Assembly: GCA_002683405.1 (NCBI GenBank)
Contig: NYTH01000037.1
Location: 1 to 64,000 of the forward strand
Source of the DNA: Salinisphaeraceae bacterium
GTDB lineage: Bacteria > Pseudomonadota > Gammaproteobacteria > Nevskiales > Salinisphaeraceae
Direction: 5' to 3'
DNA: 64,000 bases
Each line of letters opens with the position of its first letter. Positions within the stretch are counted from its first letter, which is position 1. A program made the position numbers and the translations under genes. Shown in pieces: positions 45,515 through 53,864 of this stretch. The notes beneath the pieces were generated by a model. It had not been told where the DNA came from. It saw only the letters and a program-made list of their open reading frames with translations, and did not search any database.

Positions 45515-46612
45515 ATGATCCGATACTGCCTCCGCCTGATTCCTCTGCTGCTGCTGGCCTGGCTGCTGGCGCTGCCGGTTCGCGCCGCACCGATCGACGC
45601 GCGGCTGCAGCGCGGCGTGAATTTCCAGCTTGCGGCCGTTACCGCGCACGAGTCGGAAGGGGCCGGCGCGTTCGCCGCCCCGGCGCCCTCGGACCTGGAC
45701 ATCATCAAGTCGCTGGGCTTCGGACACCTGCGGGTGCGGGTCAATCCGCAGCAGCTCATGGGCGGGGGAGGCCGGCTGATCAAGGCGGAAGCCGACCATC
45801 TGCTGGACGTCATCAAACGCATCGAGGGGGCCGGTCTGGCCACCATTCTCACCATGCAGCCCCCGCCGCACTACAAGCGTGCGCTGACGCCGGGCAGTAG
45901 CGCCGTCAAGGATTTTGCAGCGTTCTGGAAGGCGCTGGCCGGCAGGCTCGGCGCGGTCGGGCCGGAGTGGCTGGCCTTCGAACCGCTCAACGAGCCCGAG
46001 CACGAAAGCGCCGGCGACTGGTTCGACGTGCAGGCTGCGCTGGTGGGCGCGGTGCGCACCGGCGCGCCCCGGCATCGCATCATCGCCGCGGGACATCGCT
46101 TCTCGTCAATCCCCGAGCTGGTGGAAACCCGGAAGCTGCCCTATGACAACGTCATGTACAGCTTCCATTTCTACGACCCCCACAACTTCACGCATCAGGG
46201 CGCCATGTGGGGCTATCCCATGTGGGAGCAGTTCACCGGCTGGCCGTATCCGTCCAGCCCCTCCGGTATCCAGCCGGCGCTGGCCGAGCAGACCCCGGCG
46301 GCCCGGCCGCACCTGGAGCACTACGGCTCGCAGAACTGGAACCGCGACAAGCTGGCGGCCGAACTCGACCGCGCCCGCGACTGGGCCCGGCGCAACAAGG
46401 TGGATCTGATCTGCACCGAGTTCGGCGTGTATCGGGACGGCGGCGTGCCGGAGGCTGACCGGCGGCGCTGGCTGCGGGACGTGCGCGAGCTGCTGGAGGC
46501 ACGCGATATGGGCTGGACGCTGTGGAACTATGCCGGGAATTTCGGGCTGGTTTCGGGCGGTTTGAACGAACGCATCATCGATATCGAAGCAGTGAGCGCG
46601 CTCGGTCTTTAG
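45515..46612 (+). CDS. Secreted GH5 glycoside hydrolase
   Basis: 365 residues with a signal peptide (MIRYCLRLIPLLLLAWLLALPVRA ends near residue 24, given here as the segment 1-24). The barrel has LRVRVNP, acid/base Glu in LAFEPLNEPEHES near residue 158, SFHFYDPHNFTHQG and nucleophile Glu in LICTEFGVYRDGG near 311. No carbohydrate-binding module is present, unlike the GH5 gene at 1.2 kb. It starts 35 bases after the TRAP gene. Likely a beta-glucanase; exact glycan unknown. Confidence 0.85.
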   Translation: MIRYCLRLIPLLLLAWLLALPVRAAPIDARLQRGVNFQLAAVTAHESEGAGAFAAPAPSDLDIIKSLGFGHLRVRVNPQQLMGGGGRLIKAEADHLLDVIKRIEGAGLATILTMQPPPHYKRALTPGSSAVKDFAAFWKALAGRLGAVGPEWLAFEPLNEPEHESAGDWFDVQAALVGAVRTGAPRHRIIAAGHRFSSIPELVETRKLPYDNVMYSFHFYDPHNFTHQGAMWGYPMWEQFTGWPYPSSPSGIQPALAEQTPAARPHLEHYGSQNWNRDKLAAELDRARDWARRNKVDLICTEFGVYRDGGVPEADRRRWLRDVRELLEARDMGWTLWNYAGNFGLVSGGLNERIIDIEAVSALGL

Positions 46613-47226
46613 TCAGGGCAGGGCGCTGGGCCGGCGCCATCGCTATCTCGACCCTACATCTTGTGTATCAACACGCAGCCCACACCTTTATCTGGTGTTA
46701 GCAGCCGTTCGTCCTGCCGCACAGGCGGGCTGAAGCGCCGCCCAACGTGTTTTACCCCTTTGCATGACCGACCTGGTCGCGGCTTTCGAGCGGAAAGCCT
46801 TGCGCATCAATGTTTTGCTGCGGTGCAGCGCGCCAGAGCGTCGGGGCGTTTTGTTCGGACGCCGCCGGAAGCGAAAAAAACTGTCCACAGTTATCCGCAG
46901 TCGGCAGAGATTGCGCAAGCACAGCCTAAGTGCCCGGCAGGCTTTGAAAAACGCGAATTCACCCACCTGTTATCCACAGGTCATGCATGTACGCGTTCAT
47001 GGGCTTTTCCACCGGCAGACACAACATGTAGTGCAAAGCAGGTGAAATCCCGGGGTTGACCACAATATCTAGCAGGCGCAATCTGGTCATCAACGTCAGG
47101 CCGCGCTCGTTTGCGGACTCCGCCACGCGGGGTCCGGCAGGGCTGCGGTGGTGCGAGGGGGCTTGAACAATAAGCCGAATTTTCCGGGCAGCAATGCCCA
47201 GCTTCTCGTCATTCGGGTGACTACAC
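46613..47226. promoter_or_regulatory. Long nrdA upstream region with DnaA boxes
   Basis: 614 bases without a convincing gene. A perfect DnaA box TTATCCACA lies at 46971-46979; near-matches are TTATCCGCA at 46891 and TGTCCACA at 46882. Further on are NrdR-like boxes and a promoter (listed separately). DnaA control of nrdA is known in E. coli, so DNA replication initiation and nucleotide supply may be coupled here as well. An origin is less likely: I see no AT-rich unwinding element or dnaA/gyrB genes. Confidence 0.6.
47019..47084 (+). promoter_or_regulatory. nrdA promoter with two NrdR-like boxes
   Basis: NrdR-like box 1 ACACAACATGTAGTGC at 47019-47034 and box 2 CCACAATATCTAGCAG at 47060-47075 (about 13/16 and 11/16 against the consensus as I recall it). 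They are 41 bases apart, about four helical turns, in line with cooperative NrdR binding. Box 2 lies inside the spacer of a promoter TTGACC (47056) - 17 bases - CAATCT (47079), a position suited to repression by ATP/dATP-loaded NrdR. Confidence 0.6.
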
Positions 47227-50200
47227 ATGCAGGCATACACGGAAGGCACCGTTTCCAACGGCAGCAAGAAACCCAATCCCGCGGCGGATTACAGCCCGGC
47301 CGCCAGCGGCGCCGAGCTGGCGGCCACCGCGCCGGGCAGCTACAAGGTGATCCGCCGTAACGGCAAGGTCACGCCGTTCGATGCGTCCAAGATCGAGCTG
47401 GCGCTCACCAAGGCCTTCCTCAGCGTAGAAGGCGGCAGCAGCGCCGCGTCCTCGCGTATCCGCGAAACCGTCAAGAGCCTGGCGGACCAGGTGTTCCGCG
47501 GCGTGACCCGCAGCCTGCCGGGTGGCGGCGCCGTGCACATCGAGGATATCCAGGATTACGTGGAGCTTACCCTCATGCGGACGGGCGAGCACAAGGTGGC
47601 CCGCGAGTACGTGATCTACCGCGAAGCCCGCGCCGCCGAGCGCGAAGCCGAGCGGGCCGCCAAGGCCGAGAAGGGCGAAATCGAGCCCAAGGCCACCATG
47701 CATGTGGCCTTCAAGGACGGCAGCACCCGCGCCCTGGACGAAGACCGCCTGCGCACGCTCGCCAGCGAAGCCTGCGAGGGCATCGACGGCGTGGAAGCCG
47801 AGCGCGTGGTCACCGACACCCTCAAGAACTGCTACGACGGCATTTCAGAAGACGAGCTGGCCACCGCGCTGGTGCTCTCCGCCCGGCAGCGCCTGGAAGC
47901 CGAGCCCAACTACGGCTTCGTGGCCGCCCGCCTGCTGCTGGACAAGCTGCGCCACGAGGCGCTGACCTTTCTGGCCGACGGCCGCGTGGAATATGCCACC
48001 CACGGCCAGATGGGCGAGCGCTACCCGGCCTATTTCGTCGACTATGTGAAGCGTGGCGTCGAGCACGAGCTGCTCGCCCCCGAGCTGCTGCAGTACGACC
48101 TGGAGCGGCTGGGCAACGCCCTGCTGCCCGAGCGCGACATGCAGTTCACCTACCTGGGCCTGCAGACGCTGTACGACCGCTACTTCATCCACCACGAATC
48201 CACCCGTTTCGAGCTGCCGCAGGCGTTCTACATGCGCGTTGCGATGGGTCTGGCCATCAACGAGATCGAGCGCGAGGACCGCGCCATCGAGTTCTACAAG
48301 CTGCTGTCGAGCTTCGACTTCATGAGCAGCACGCCGACCCTGTTCAACAGCGGTACTCTGCGTCCGCAGCTCTCCAGTTGCTACCTGACGTCCGTGGGCG
48401 ACGACCTGCACGGCATTTACGGCGCCATTCACGACAACGCCATGCTGAGCAAGTTTGCCGGCGGTCTGGGCAACGACTGGACGCCGGTGCGCGCCATGGG
48501 CGCCCACATCAAGGGCACCAATGGCAAGAGCCAGGGCGTGGTGCCGTTTCTGAAAGTGGTGAACGACACCGCCGTGGCCGTGAACCAGGGCGGCAAGCGC
48601 AAGGGCGCCGTCTGCGCCTATCTGGAAACCTGGCACAAGGACATCGAGGAGTTCCTGGACCTGCGCAAGAACACCGGTGACGACCGTCGCCGCTGCCACG
48701 ACATGAACACCGCCAACTGGATCCCCGATCTGTTCGTCAAGCGCGTGCTGGACGAGGGCCCCTGGACGCTGTTCTCGCCCGACGACGTGCCCGACCTGCA
48801 CGACCTGACCGGCGAAGCCTTCGAAAAGGCCTATGCGGCCTACGAGGAACGCGCCGCCCGCGGCGAGATCAAGAACGCCAAGCAGATTCCGGCCGTAAAC
48901 CTGTGGCGCAAGATGCTGAGCATGCTCTTTGAAACGGGCCACCCCTGGTTCACCTTCAAGGACCCCTGCAACCTGCGCAGCCCGCAGCAGCACGTGGGCG
49001 TGGTGCACAGCTCCAACCTGTGCACGGAAATCACCCTGAACACCTCGCCCGGCAAGGAAATTGCCGTGTGCAACCTGGGGTCGATCAACCTGCCGCAGCA
49101 CATCGAGGGTGGCAAGCTCGATACCGACAAGCTGGAAAAGACGGTCAACACCGCGCTGCGCATGCTCGACAACGTCATCGAGTACAACTACTACAGCGTC
49201 AAGACCGCGCGGGACTCCAACCTGCGCCACCGCCCCGTGGGCATGGGCCTCATGGGCTTCCAGGACGCGCTGTACAAGATGCGGCTGCCCTACGAGTCGC
49301 AGGAAGCCGTGGACTTTGCCGATCAGTCCATGGAGCAGATCAGCTACTTCGCCATCAAGGCGTCCACCAACCTGGCCGAAGAGCGCGGCGCCTACTCCAG
49401 CTACAAGGGCAGCCTGTGGGATCAGGGCATCCTGCCGATCGACTCCATCAGGATTCTGCGGGAGAACCGCGGCGAGCAGTATCTGGACCAGGACGAGTCC
49501 ACCACGCTGGACTGGGAATCCCTGCGCCTGCGCATCAAGCAGGTGGGCATGCGCAACTCCAACTGCATGGCCATCGCCCCCACGGCGACCATTGCCAACA
49601 TCACCGGCGTGAGCCAGTCCATCGAGCCGACGTATCAGAACCTCTACGTCAAATCGAACCTGTCGGGCGAATTCACCGTGGCCAACCCCTACCTGGTCGA
49701 CGATCTGAAGGAGCGCGGCCTGTGGGACGAGGTCATGGTCAACGACCTGAAGTACTACGACGGCTCCGTGCAGGCCATCGACCGCATGCCGGCCGACCTG
49801 AAAGCCCTGTACAAGTGCGCCTTCGAGATCGACCCCAAGTGGCTGGTGGAGGCGGGCAGCCGTCGCCAGAAGTGGATCGACCAGGCCCAGAGCCTGAACC
49901 TCTACATGGCCGAGCCCTCGGGCCGCAAGCTCGACGAGCTGTACAAGTTCGCCTGGGTGAAGGGCCTGAAGACCACCTACTACCTGCGCACCATGGGTGC
50001 GACCCACACCGAGAAATCCACCATTACCGACCATCGCCTGAACGCTGTACAGCAGGGCGGCGGTAGTGGTTCCGGTTCTGCGCCTCCGGCGGCGCACGGA
50101 ACACCGTCTACGGGAAACACGGAGCCCGGAAACGGTGTGCCGCCGGCTGGCGCGGCCTCACGCAATGGCAACGGCGCGAACGGCAACGGGCACGCGGCGG

Positions 50201-50277
50201 CTTCGGCCACCGCGCCCGAGCCGAACGTGCCGCGCGCCTGCGCCATCGACGACCCGGACTGCGAGGCCTGTCAGTAA
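47227..50277 (+). CDS. nrdA: Ribonucleoside-diphosphate reductase alpha subunit with two ATP cones
   Basis: 1016 residues. Two N-terminal ATP-cone domains (about 38-135 and 158-250) control activity through ATP/dATP. The catalytic barrel has LSSCYLTSVGDDLHGI, NLCTEITLNTSPGKEIAVCNLGSINL (radical Cys and Glu) and GMRNSNCMAIAPTATIANITG. A Gly/Ser/Asn-rich linker (about 942-1000) leads to the C-terminal redox tail CAIDDPDCEACQ. It reduces NDPs to dNDPs. nrdB lies 640 bases downstream. Length and double cones fit the NrdA partners of Pseudomonas or Chlamydia-type NrdB. Confidence 0.97.
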   Translation: MQAYTEGTVSNGSKKPNPAADYSPAASGAELAATAPGSYKVIRRNGKVTPFDASKIELALTKAFLSVEGGSSAASSRIRETVKSLADQVFRGVTRSLPGGGAVHIEDIQDYVELTLMRTGEHKVAREYVIYREARAAEREAERAAKAEKGEIEPKATMHVAFKDGSTRALDEDRLRTLASEACEGIDGVEAERVVTDTLKNCYDGISEDELATALVLSARQRLEAEPNYGFVAARLLLDKLRHEALTFLADGRVEYATHGQMGERYPAYFVDYVKRGVEHELLAPELLQYDLERLGNALLPERDMQFTYLGLQTLYDRYFIHHESTRFELPQAFYMRVAMGLAINEIEREDRAIEFYKLLSSFDFMSSTPTLFNSGTLRPQLSSCYLTSVGDDLHGIYGAIHDNAMLSKFAGGLGNDWTPVRAMGAHIKGTNGKSQGVVPFLKVVNDTAVAVNQGGKRKGAVCAYLETWHKDIEEFLDLRKNTGDDRRRCHDMNTANWIPDLFVKRVLDEGPWTLFSPDDVPDLHDLTGEAFEKAYAAYEERAARGEIKNAKQIPAVNLWRKMLSMLFETGHPWFTFKDPCNLRSPQQHVGVVHSSNLCTEITLNTSPGKEIAVCNLGSINLPQHIEGGKLDTDKLEKTVNTALRMLDNVIEYNYYSVKTARDSNLRHRPVGMGLMGFQDALYKMRLPYESQEAVDFADQSMEQISYFAIKASTNLAEERGAYSSYKGSLWDQGILPIDSIRILRENRGEQYLDQDESTTLDWESLRLRIKQVGMRNSNCMAIAPTATIANITGVSQSIEPTYQNLYVKSNLSGEFTVANPYLVDDLKERGLWDEVMVNDLKYYDGSVQAIDRMPADLKALYKCAFEIDPKWLVEAGSRRQKWIDQAQSLNLYMAEPSGRKLDELYKFAWVKGLKTTYYLRTMGATHTEKSTITDHRLNAVQQGGGSGSGSAPPAAHGTPSTGNTEPGNGVPPAGAASRNGNGANGNGHAAASATAPEPNVPRACAIDDPDCEACQ

Positions 50278-50462
50278 GACAGGCCGGGCAGACGGCATAG
50301 CGGCATGCGAATCATCCACCGGCTATCCGCGCCCCGCGCACAGGCTGTCCCGGGCTTGCCCACAGCTTGTGTACAGGGCCGGACGGCCGGTGGCGTGGTC
50401 ATTCGGCCACAGGATATGCGCAGGCTGCGCACAGCTTTTCAACAGCTCGGTTATGCCTGTGG

Positions 50463-50497
50463 GCCGGATGCAGCGCGCCAGCGCGGAATCCGGCAAG
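50463..50497. repeat. Solitary REP-like unit
   Basis: GCCGGATGCAGCGCGCCAGC-GCGGAATCCGGC: arms related to the BIME units around the RAYT gene at 39.5-40.5 kb. Confidence 0.7.
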
Positions 50498-50533
50498 CGC
50501 CGCTAAATTACTGAGCCGAAAAAGGTGATACCC

Positions 50534-50773
50534 ATGTCATCCAGCATCACGAATCACGAAACCCTGCGTTATCAACAGAACGAAGCAGGCTATTTCGTGC
50601 GGGGGAGGCCGGCGCCGCCGCGATGGCGCACACGGGAGAAAACGATGGACCCCTCCATCAACAGGGCGTGGACGCCCTGCGCAGCAGCCGGCGCAAGGAC
50701 GCTCGCATGCACAGAGCACGGCGAGTCATCCACCACAACCGCAGGCGCTAGACAGCGCCGGGTCACCCGATGA
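50534..50773 (+). CDS. Possible small protein, 79 residues (weak)
   Basis: ATG 50534 follows AAAGGTG by about 7 bases. The product (MSSSITNHETLRYQQNEAGY...) is basic and has no recognisable family, signal peptide or membrane segment. Its stop lies within the stem of the terminator at 50758. It could be a short ORF or simply part of a transcribed leader. Kept only because of the ribosome site and terminator on the same strand. Confidence 0.25.
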   Translation: MSSSITNHETLRYQQNEAGYFVRGRPAPPRWRTREKTMDPSINRAWTPCAAAGARTLACTEHGESSTTTAGARQRRVTR

Positions 50774-50787
50774 CCCGGCCGCTTTTT
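50758..50787 (+). terminator. Rho-independent terminator between nrdA and nrdB
   Basis: Stem CCGGGTCA/TGACCCGG, loop CCCGA, followed within 4 bases by TTTTT (50783-50787). It would end the nrdA (or small-ORF) transcript before nrdB. Confidence 0.75.
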
Positions 50788-50810
50788 AAGATTGAAAGGA
50801 CTGTAGGTGT

Positions 50811-50845
50811 AGGCCGGATGCAGCAAAGCGAAATCCGGCAAGGCC
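50811..50845. repeat. Solitary REP-like unit upstream of nrdB
   Basis: GTAGGCCGGATGCAGCAAAG-CGAAATCCGGCAAGGCC, again related to the RAYT-associated REP arms. It lies about 75 bases before nrdB. Confidence 0.7.
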
Positions 50846-50917
50846 AGAAAAAAGCCGGCCAACAGAACGAAAAGACGAACTGACAGATTCAAGGCACTAA
50901 CCCAAAGGGATAGCACA

Positions 50918-52171
50918 ATGCTCGACTGGAACGACACACCCAACAAACTGCCCCGCGGCCCGCAAGAGGAACCGCTCAACAAACCGCAGTACCGTCCGGG
51001 TTACGAAAACCAGCCCGAACAGGAAGCCGGACCCGTCAGCCAGCCCGAAGCCTCCGTGCCCGACCCGTATGCCGTCGCCGACGGTGCGCTGCGCCAGCCA
51101 GAAACGGGCGAAGACGAGGCCATCACCGGCCTCGAGCAGGTTGAACTGGGCGGCGACCGCGTGCAGGTGGACGACAAGCGCATCATCAACTGCCGCGCCG
51201 ACGTCAACCAGCTCGTGCCCTTCAAGTACCAGTGGGCCTGGGAAAAATACATCAATGCCTGCGCCAACCACTGGATGCCCAACGAAGTGAACATGTCGGC
51301 CGACATCGCCATGTGGAACGACCCCAACGGCCTCACCGACGACGAGCGGCTTATCCTCAAACGCGGCTTCGGCTTCTTTGCCTCCAGCGAATCGCTGGTG
51401 GCCAACAACCTGGTGCTGGGCATTTACAAGCACCTCACCAACCCCGAATGCCGCCAGTACCTGCTGCGCCAAGCCTTCGAGGAAGCCGTGCACGGCCACA
51501 CCTTCCAGTACATCGTGGAAAGCCTGAACCTGGACGAAGGCGAAATCTTCAACATGTACCGCGAGCTGCCCAGCGTGCACGCCAAGGCCGCCTGGGCGCT
51601 CAACTACACCCAGTCGCTCAACGACCCCGACTTCAAGACCGGCACCCCCGAAAACGACCAGACCTTCCTGCGTGACCTCATCGCCTTCTACGTCATCTTC
51701 GAAGGCATCTGGTTCTACGCCGGCTTCGTGCAGTACCTGTCATTCGGCCGCCGCAACAAGATGACCGGCACCGCCGAGCAGATGCAGTACATCATGCGCG
51801 ACGAGTCCATGCACCTGAACTTCGGCATCGACGTGATCAACCAGATCAAGATCGAAAACCCCCACCTGTGGACCGCCGAATTCCAGGAAGAAGTGCGGGC
51901 CATGATCGACGAAGCCATGCACCTGGAAATCGAATACGCCCACGACACCATGCCCCGCGGCGTGCTCGGCCTGAACGCCAGCATGTTCGACGAATACATG
52001 AAGTTCATCGCCAACCGCCGCTGCGCCCAGATCGGGTTGAAAGAACTCTACCCCGGCGCCGAAAACCCGTTCCCGTGGATGAGTGAGATGATGGACCTGA
52101 AGAAGGAGAAGAACTTCTTTGAGACCCGGGTAATTGAGTATCAGACGGGTGGGGCGCTTAGTTGGGATTGA
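50918..52171 (+). CDS. nrdB: Ribonucleotide reductase beta subunit, subclass Ic-like (Phe at radical Tyr site)
   Basis: 417 residues. Diiron/Mn-Fe ligands are seen in SSESLVANN (Glu where E. coli has Asp84), [10 protein letters not shown] (Glu115, His118 equivalents), LEGI-type [10 protein letters not shown] and [10 protein letters not shown]. Counting from the Glu and His ligands, the radical-Tyr122 position is Phe. Both features match Chlamydia NrdB, which uses a Mn/Fe cofactor instead of a tyrosyl radical. The C-terminus [20 protein letters not shown] is the NrdA-binding tail. The first 80 residues are a charged, disordered extension. It has its own leader after a terminator. Confidence 0.95.
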   Translation: MLDWNDTPNKLPRGPQEEPLNKPQYRPGYENQPEQEAGPVSQPEASVPDPYAVADGALRQPETGEDEAITGLEQVELGGDRVQVDDKRIINCRADVNQLVPFKYQWAWEKYINACANHWMPNEVNMSADIAMWNDPNGLTDDERLILKRGFGFFASSESLVANNLVLGIYKHLTNPECRQYLLRQAFEEAVHGHTFQYIVESLNLDEGEIFNMYRELPSVHAKAAWALNYTQSLNDPDFKTGTPENDQTFLRDLIAFYVIFEGIWFYAGFVQYLSFGRRNKMTGTAEQMQYIMRDESMHLNFGIDVINQIKIENPHLWTAEFQEEVRAMIDEAMHLEIEYAHDTMPRGVLGLNASMFDEYMKFIANRRCAQIGLKELYPGAENPFPWMSEMMDLKKEKNFFETRVIEYQTGGALSWD

Positions 52172-52200
52172 AAAGCGCTTGAAATAGGAAACGTAGCGCG

Positions 52201-52258
52201 CCATAATTAATGCGATTCACGCCACAATTAGTGAGACTGCTGGACATAATTATTGCGA
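52201..52258. repeat. Three direct repeats of about 15 bases, 21-22 base period
   Basis: CCATAATTAATGCGA (52201), CCACAATTAGTGAGA (52222) and ACATAATTATTGCGA (52244) share an AATTA core and are phased by two helical turns. They lie 30 bases after nrdB where base composition drops at the start of the accessory island. Phased repeats like this occur at ends of Tn7/Mu/IS21-like elements as transposase sites, or as operators. No transposase gene is present. Confidence 0.6.
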
Positions 52259-52357
52259 GTGGCGAACTGAGAGTGTCCCCGACCGCCTTTTAATGCGCGT
52301 ATTTCTCCGGCTTCTTCGCCGAATCGGAATCTGTGTTGATACGGCGAAATAGAACCT

Positions 52358-52393
52358 AATTGTCCGCCGCCATCGTAATGGCGGCGGACAATT
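52358..52393. repeat. Perfect 16-base inverted repeat in nrdB-island gap
   Basis: AATTGTCCGCCGCCAT and ATGGCGGCGGACAATT around CGTA. It sits between convergent nrdB and the island operon and could be a bidirectional terminator, but no T-run follows on either strand. It could also be an element end. The rest of 52172-52695 is AT-rich and shows no gene. Confidence 0.75.
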
Positions 52394-52695
52394 CTTAGCC
52401 GGGCAATATGTAGTCTGATCAGCCTCCAGTGGATGTGTCAGAGATCGATCAATATCAGCCAAGCAGCAAGTTTGCGATTCGCGAATCGGTAATTATTCTG
52501 TAAACAGCCAAACGCGCGTCGCCTTCCCCCCAGCTTTACCACTTTCTCGATTCAACATCCTCGAGCGCTGAATTGTTCAGAATGACATGGCATAGTACCG
52601 CCAAGCATCGGGTACATTTTTACTGCGGTAGCTAGGGTTCCAAGGCTAATTGGCGTTTCCGAGGATATGCTGAGCCAGGCTGATTAAAGCCAGCG

Positions 52696-53862
52696 CTATG
52701 CGTAAGCCTCACCCGTTACTAACAGACAGCAAATTTCCGGTACGGAGTTTACAATCATCTCTCGTCGAGCATTATATCGAGTGGGCTCCGCGTGCGGTAT
52801 AGCGACCCCATACGTGCCTTCCAAATCCTGTGGCCGCATTTCGAAGCATGCTAAACCAGCACCGATTGTAATTAGTTTACTGCCAAGTGGAGTAACAAAG
52901 AGGCGGCAGCCGCCCAATATTTCTAGACTTTCCCGGAACCTTTGCATTGCCCCAAGAAGTTGTCGGTAAACCTCAAACGGTTGAGACTCGTGAACGAAAA
53001 TTATATTGCTTGTTGGAGTACGGCCGGACTCAAACAACCATTGCCTATATTCAGTTAAAAGCTCGTCAGAGCGGCGAGGATTCCGAGATGGATTCGGCAA
53101 TACCGGGCAAATTTCCGCTTCTTTAGGAATTTGGGTGGAATTCAAAATTTGTTGTAACTGACTTCCACGATTTTCTCCCAGTATAGGAAACCATACGAGC
53201 GGCCAGTCTTGCACGCTCTCGGCTTGCATAGCTCCCCGAAAGCCGGGGATGTGAACAATCTCACTACTTGGATCTTCAGCTACGATATTCGAATCAAGCG
53301 CCGCATCCTCTGCCACAATCACTTGAAAGTTAATATTGCCGGCAGCCAACGGATTGTTGACGTCCTTGTCGGGGATCAAGCGGTTAAGAATACTTGTCAT
53401 AAGAGCAAGATAAACGACCCGAGGTAACGAACTCGCGTCCAATACGATGTCTGTAGGGTCTTCAATGCAGGCAAGTATTTCGCTAGTGACCTCTCTGAGA
53501 ACCAGGCTTGCGCTTGTTTCTTCTTCGTCAGAAGCTTTGTACGGAATTTTCTTTACTTCGCCGATGACTGAAAATCGGCCTTCAAGAGCATTACCGTTTT
53601 CCGTGGATAATTGTTCCAGATCGACAGGAAGCTGATAGTTGTTGAACTGAATAAGTATTAATTTTGATCGAACTATCTTCTTCGCGACGTCCTGAATAGC
53701 GCGAGTGTATGAGTTCGCGACTATTTGCGCCCTTACATCGAAACCACTACCGGCTATATAAATCAGATCTATTTCGCGGTCTTCGTACAAATCCTCCCAC
53801 AATTCATCAACCTCGGCCCCTCGCCTGAACACGTAGTGCTCCCAGAGTTTGTCTCTCGCCAT
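52696..53862 (-). CDS. Unrecognised island protein (last gene of the NADAR/PRTase operon)
   Basis: 388 residues from ATG 53862, 2 bases after the stop of the ATPase gene; a longer frame to 53979 would overlap that gene by 115 bases and I do not favour it. No family is recognised. It reads as a soluble alpha/beta protein: strand-loop-helix units at IDLIYIAGSGFDVRAQIV, IVLDASSLPRVVYLALM, NFQVIVAEDAALDS, NIIFVHESQPFEVYRQLL and KLITIGAGLACFEM suggest Rossmann-like or CARF-like nucleotide-binding folds, which is a guess. No catalytic motif stands out. Tight linkage to the ATPase suggests they act together, as effector or ligand-binding subunit. Confidence 0.8.
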   Translation of the reverse strand: MARDKLWEHYVFRRGAEVDELWEDLYEDREIDLIYIAGSGFDVRAQIVANSYTRAIQDVAKKIVRSKLILIQFNNYQLPVDLEQLSTENGNALEGRFSVIGEVKKIPYKASDEEETSASLVLREVTSEILACIEDPTDIVLDASSLPRVVYLALMTSILNRLIPDKDVNNPLAAGNINFQVIVAEDAALDSNIVAEDPSSEIVHIPGFRGAMQAESVQDWPLVWFPILGENRGSQLQQILNSTQIPKEAEICPVLPNPSRNPRRSDELLTEYRQWLFESGRTPTSNIIFVHESQPFEVYRQLLGAMQRFRESLEILGGCRLFVTPLGSKLITIGAGLACFEMRPQDLEGTYGVAIPHAEPTRYNARREMIVNSVPEICCLLVTGEAYA

Positions 53863-53864
53863 AT

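Larger units (their letters stand above)
50278..50917. other. nrdA-nrdB spacer
   Basis: 640 bases. It contains repeated CACAG/CTGTG words (50338-50450, such as CCCACAGCTTGTGTACAGGG at 50361) that resemble half DnaA boxes, two REP-like relics, a possible small frame and a terminator, each listed separately. nrdA and nrdB are therefore unlikely to be a simple two-gene transcript. Confidence 0.5.

Noticed and set aside
46882-46979. DnaA boxes as a replication origin
   Set aside because: Only one perfect and two near boxes, no AT-rich unwinding element or dnaA/dnaN/gyrB genes; regulation of nrdA is simpler.
46661-47059. Overlapping small frames in the nrdA upstream region
   Set aside because: Frames on both strands conflict, no family, and the region contains protein-binding sites instead.
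47845-50097. 750-codon antisense frame within nrdA
   Set aside because: Codon-bias artefact; NrdA motifs occupy the other strand throughout.
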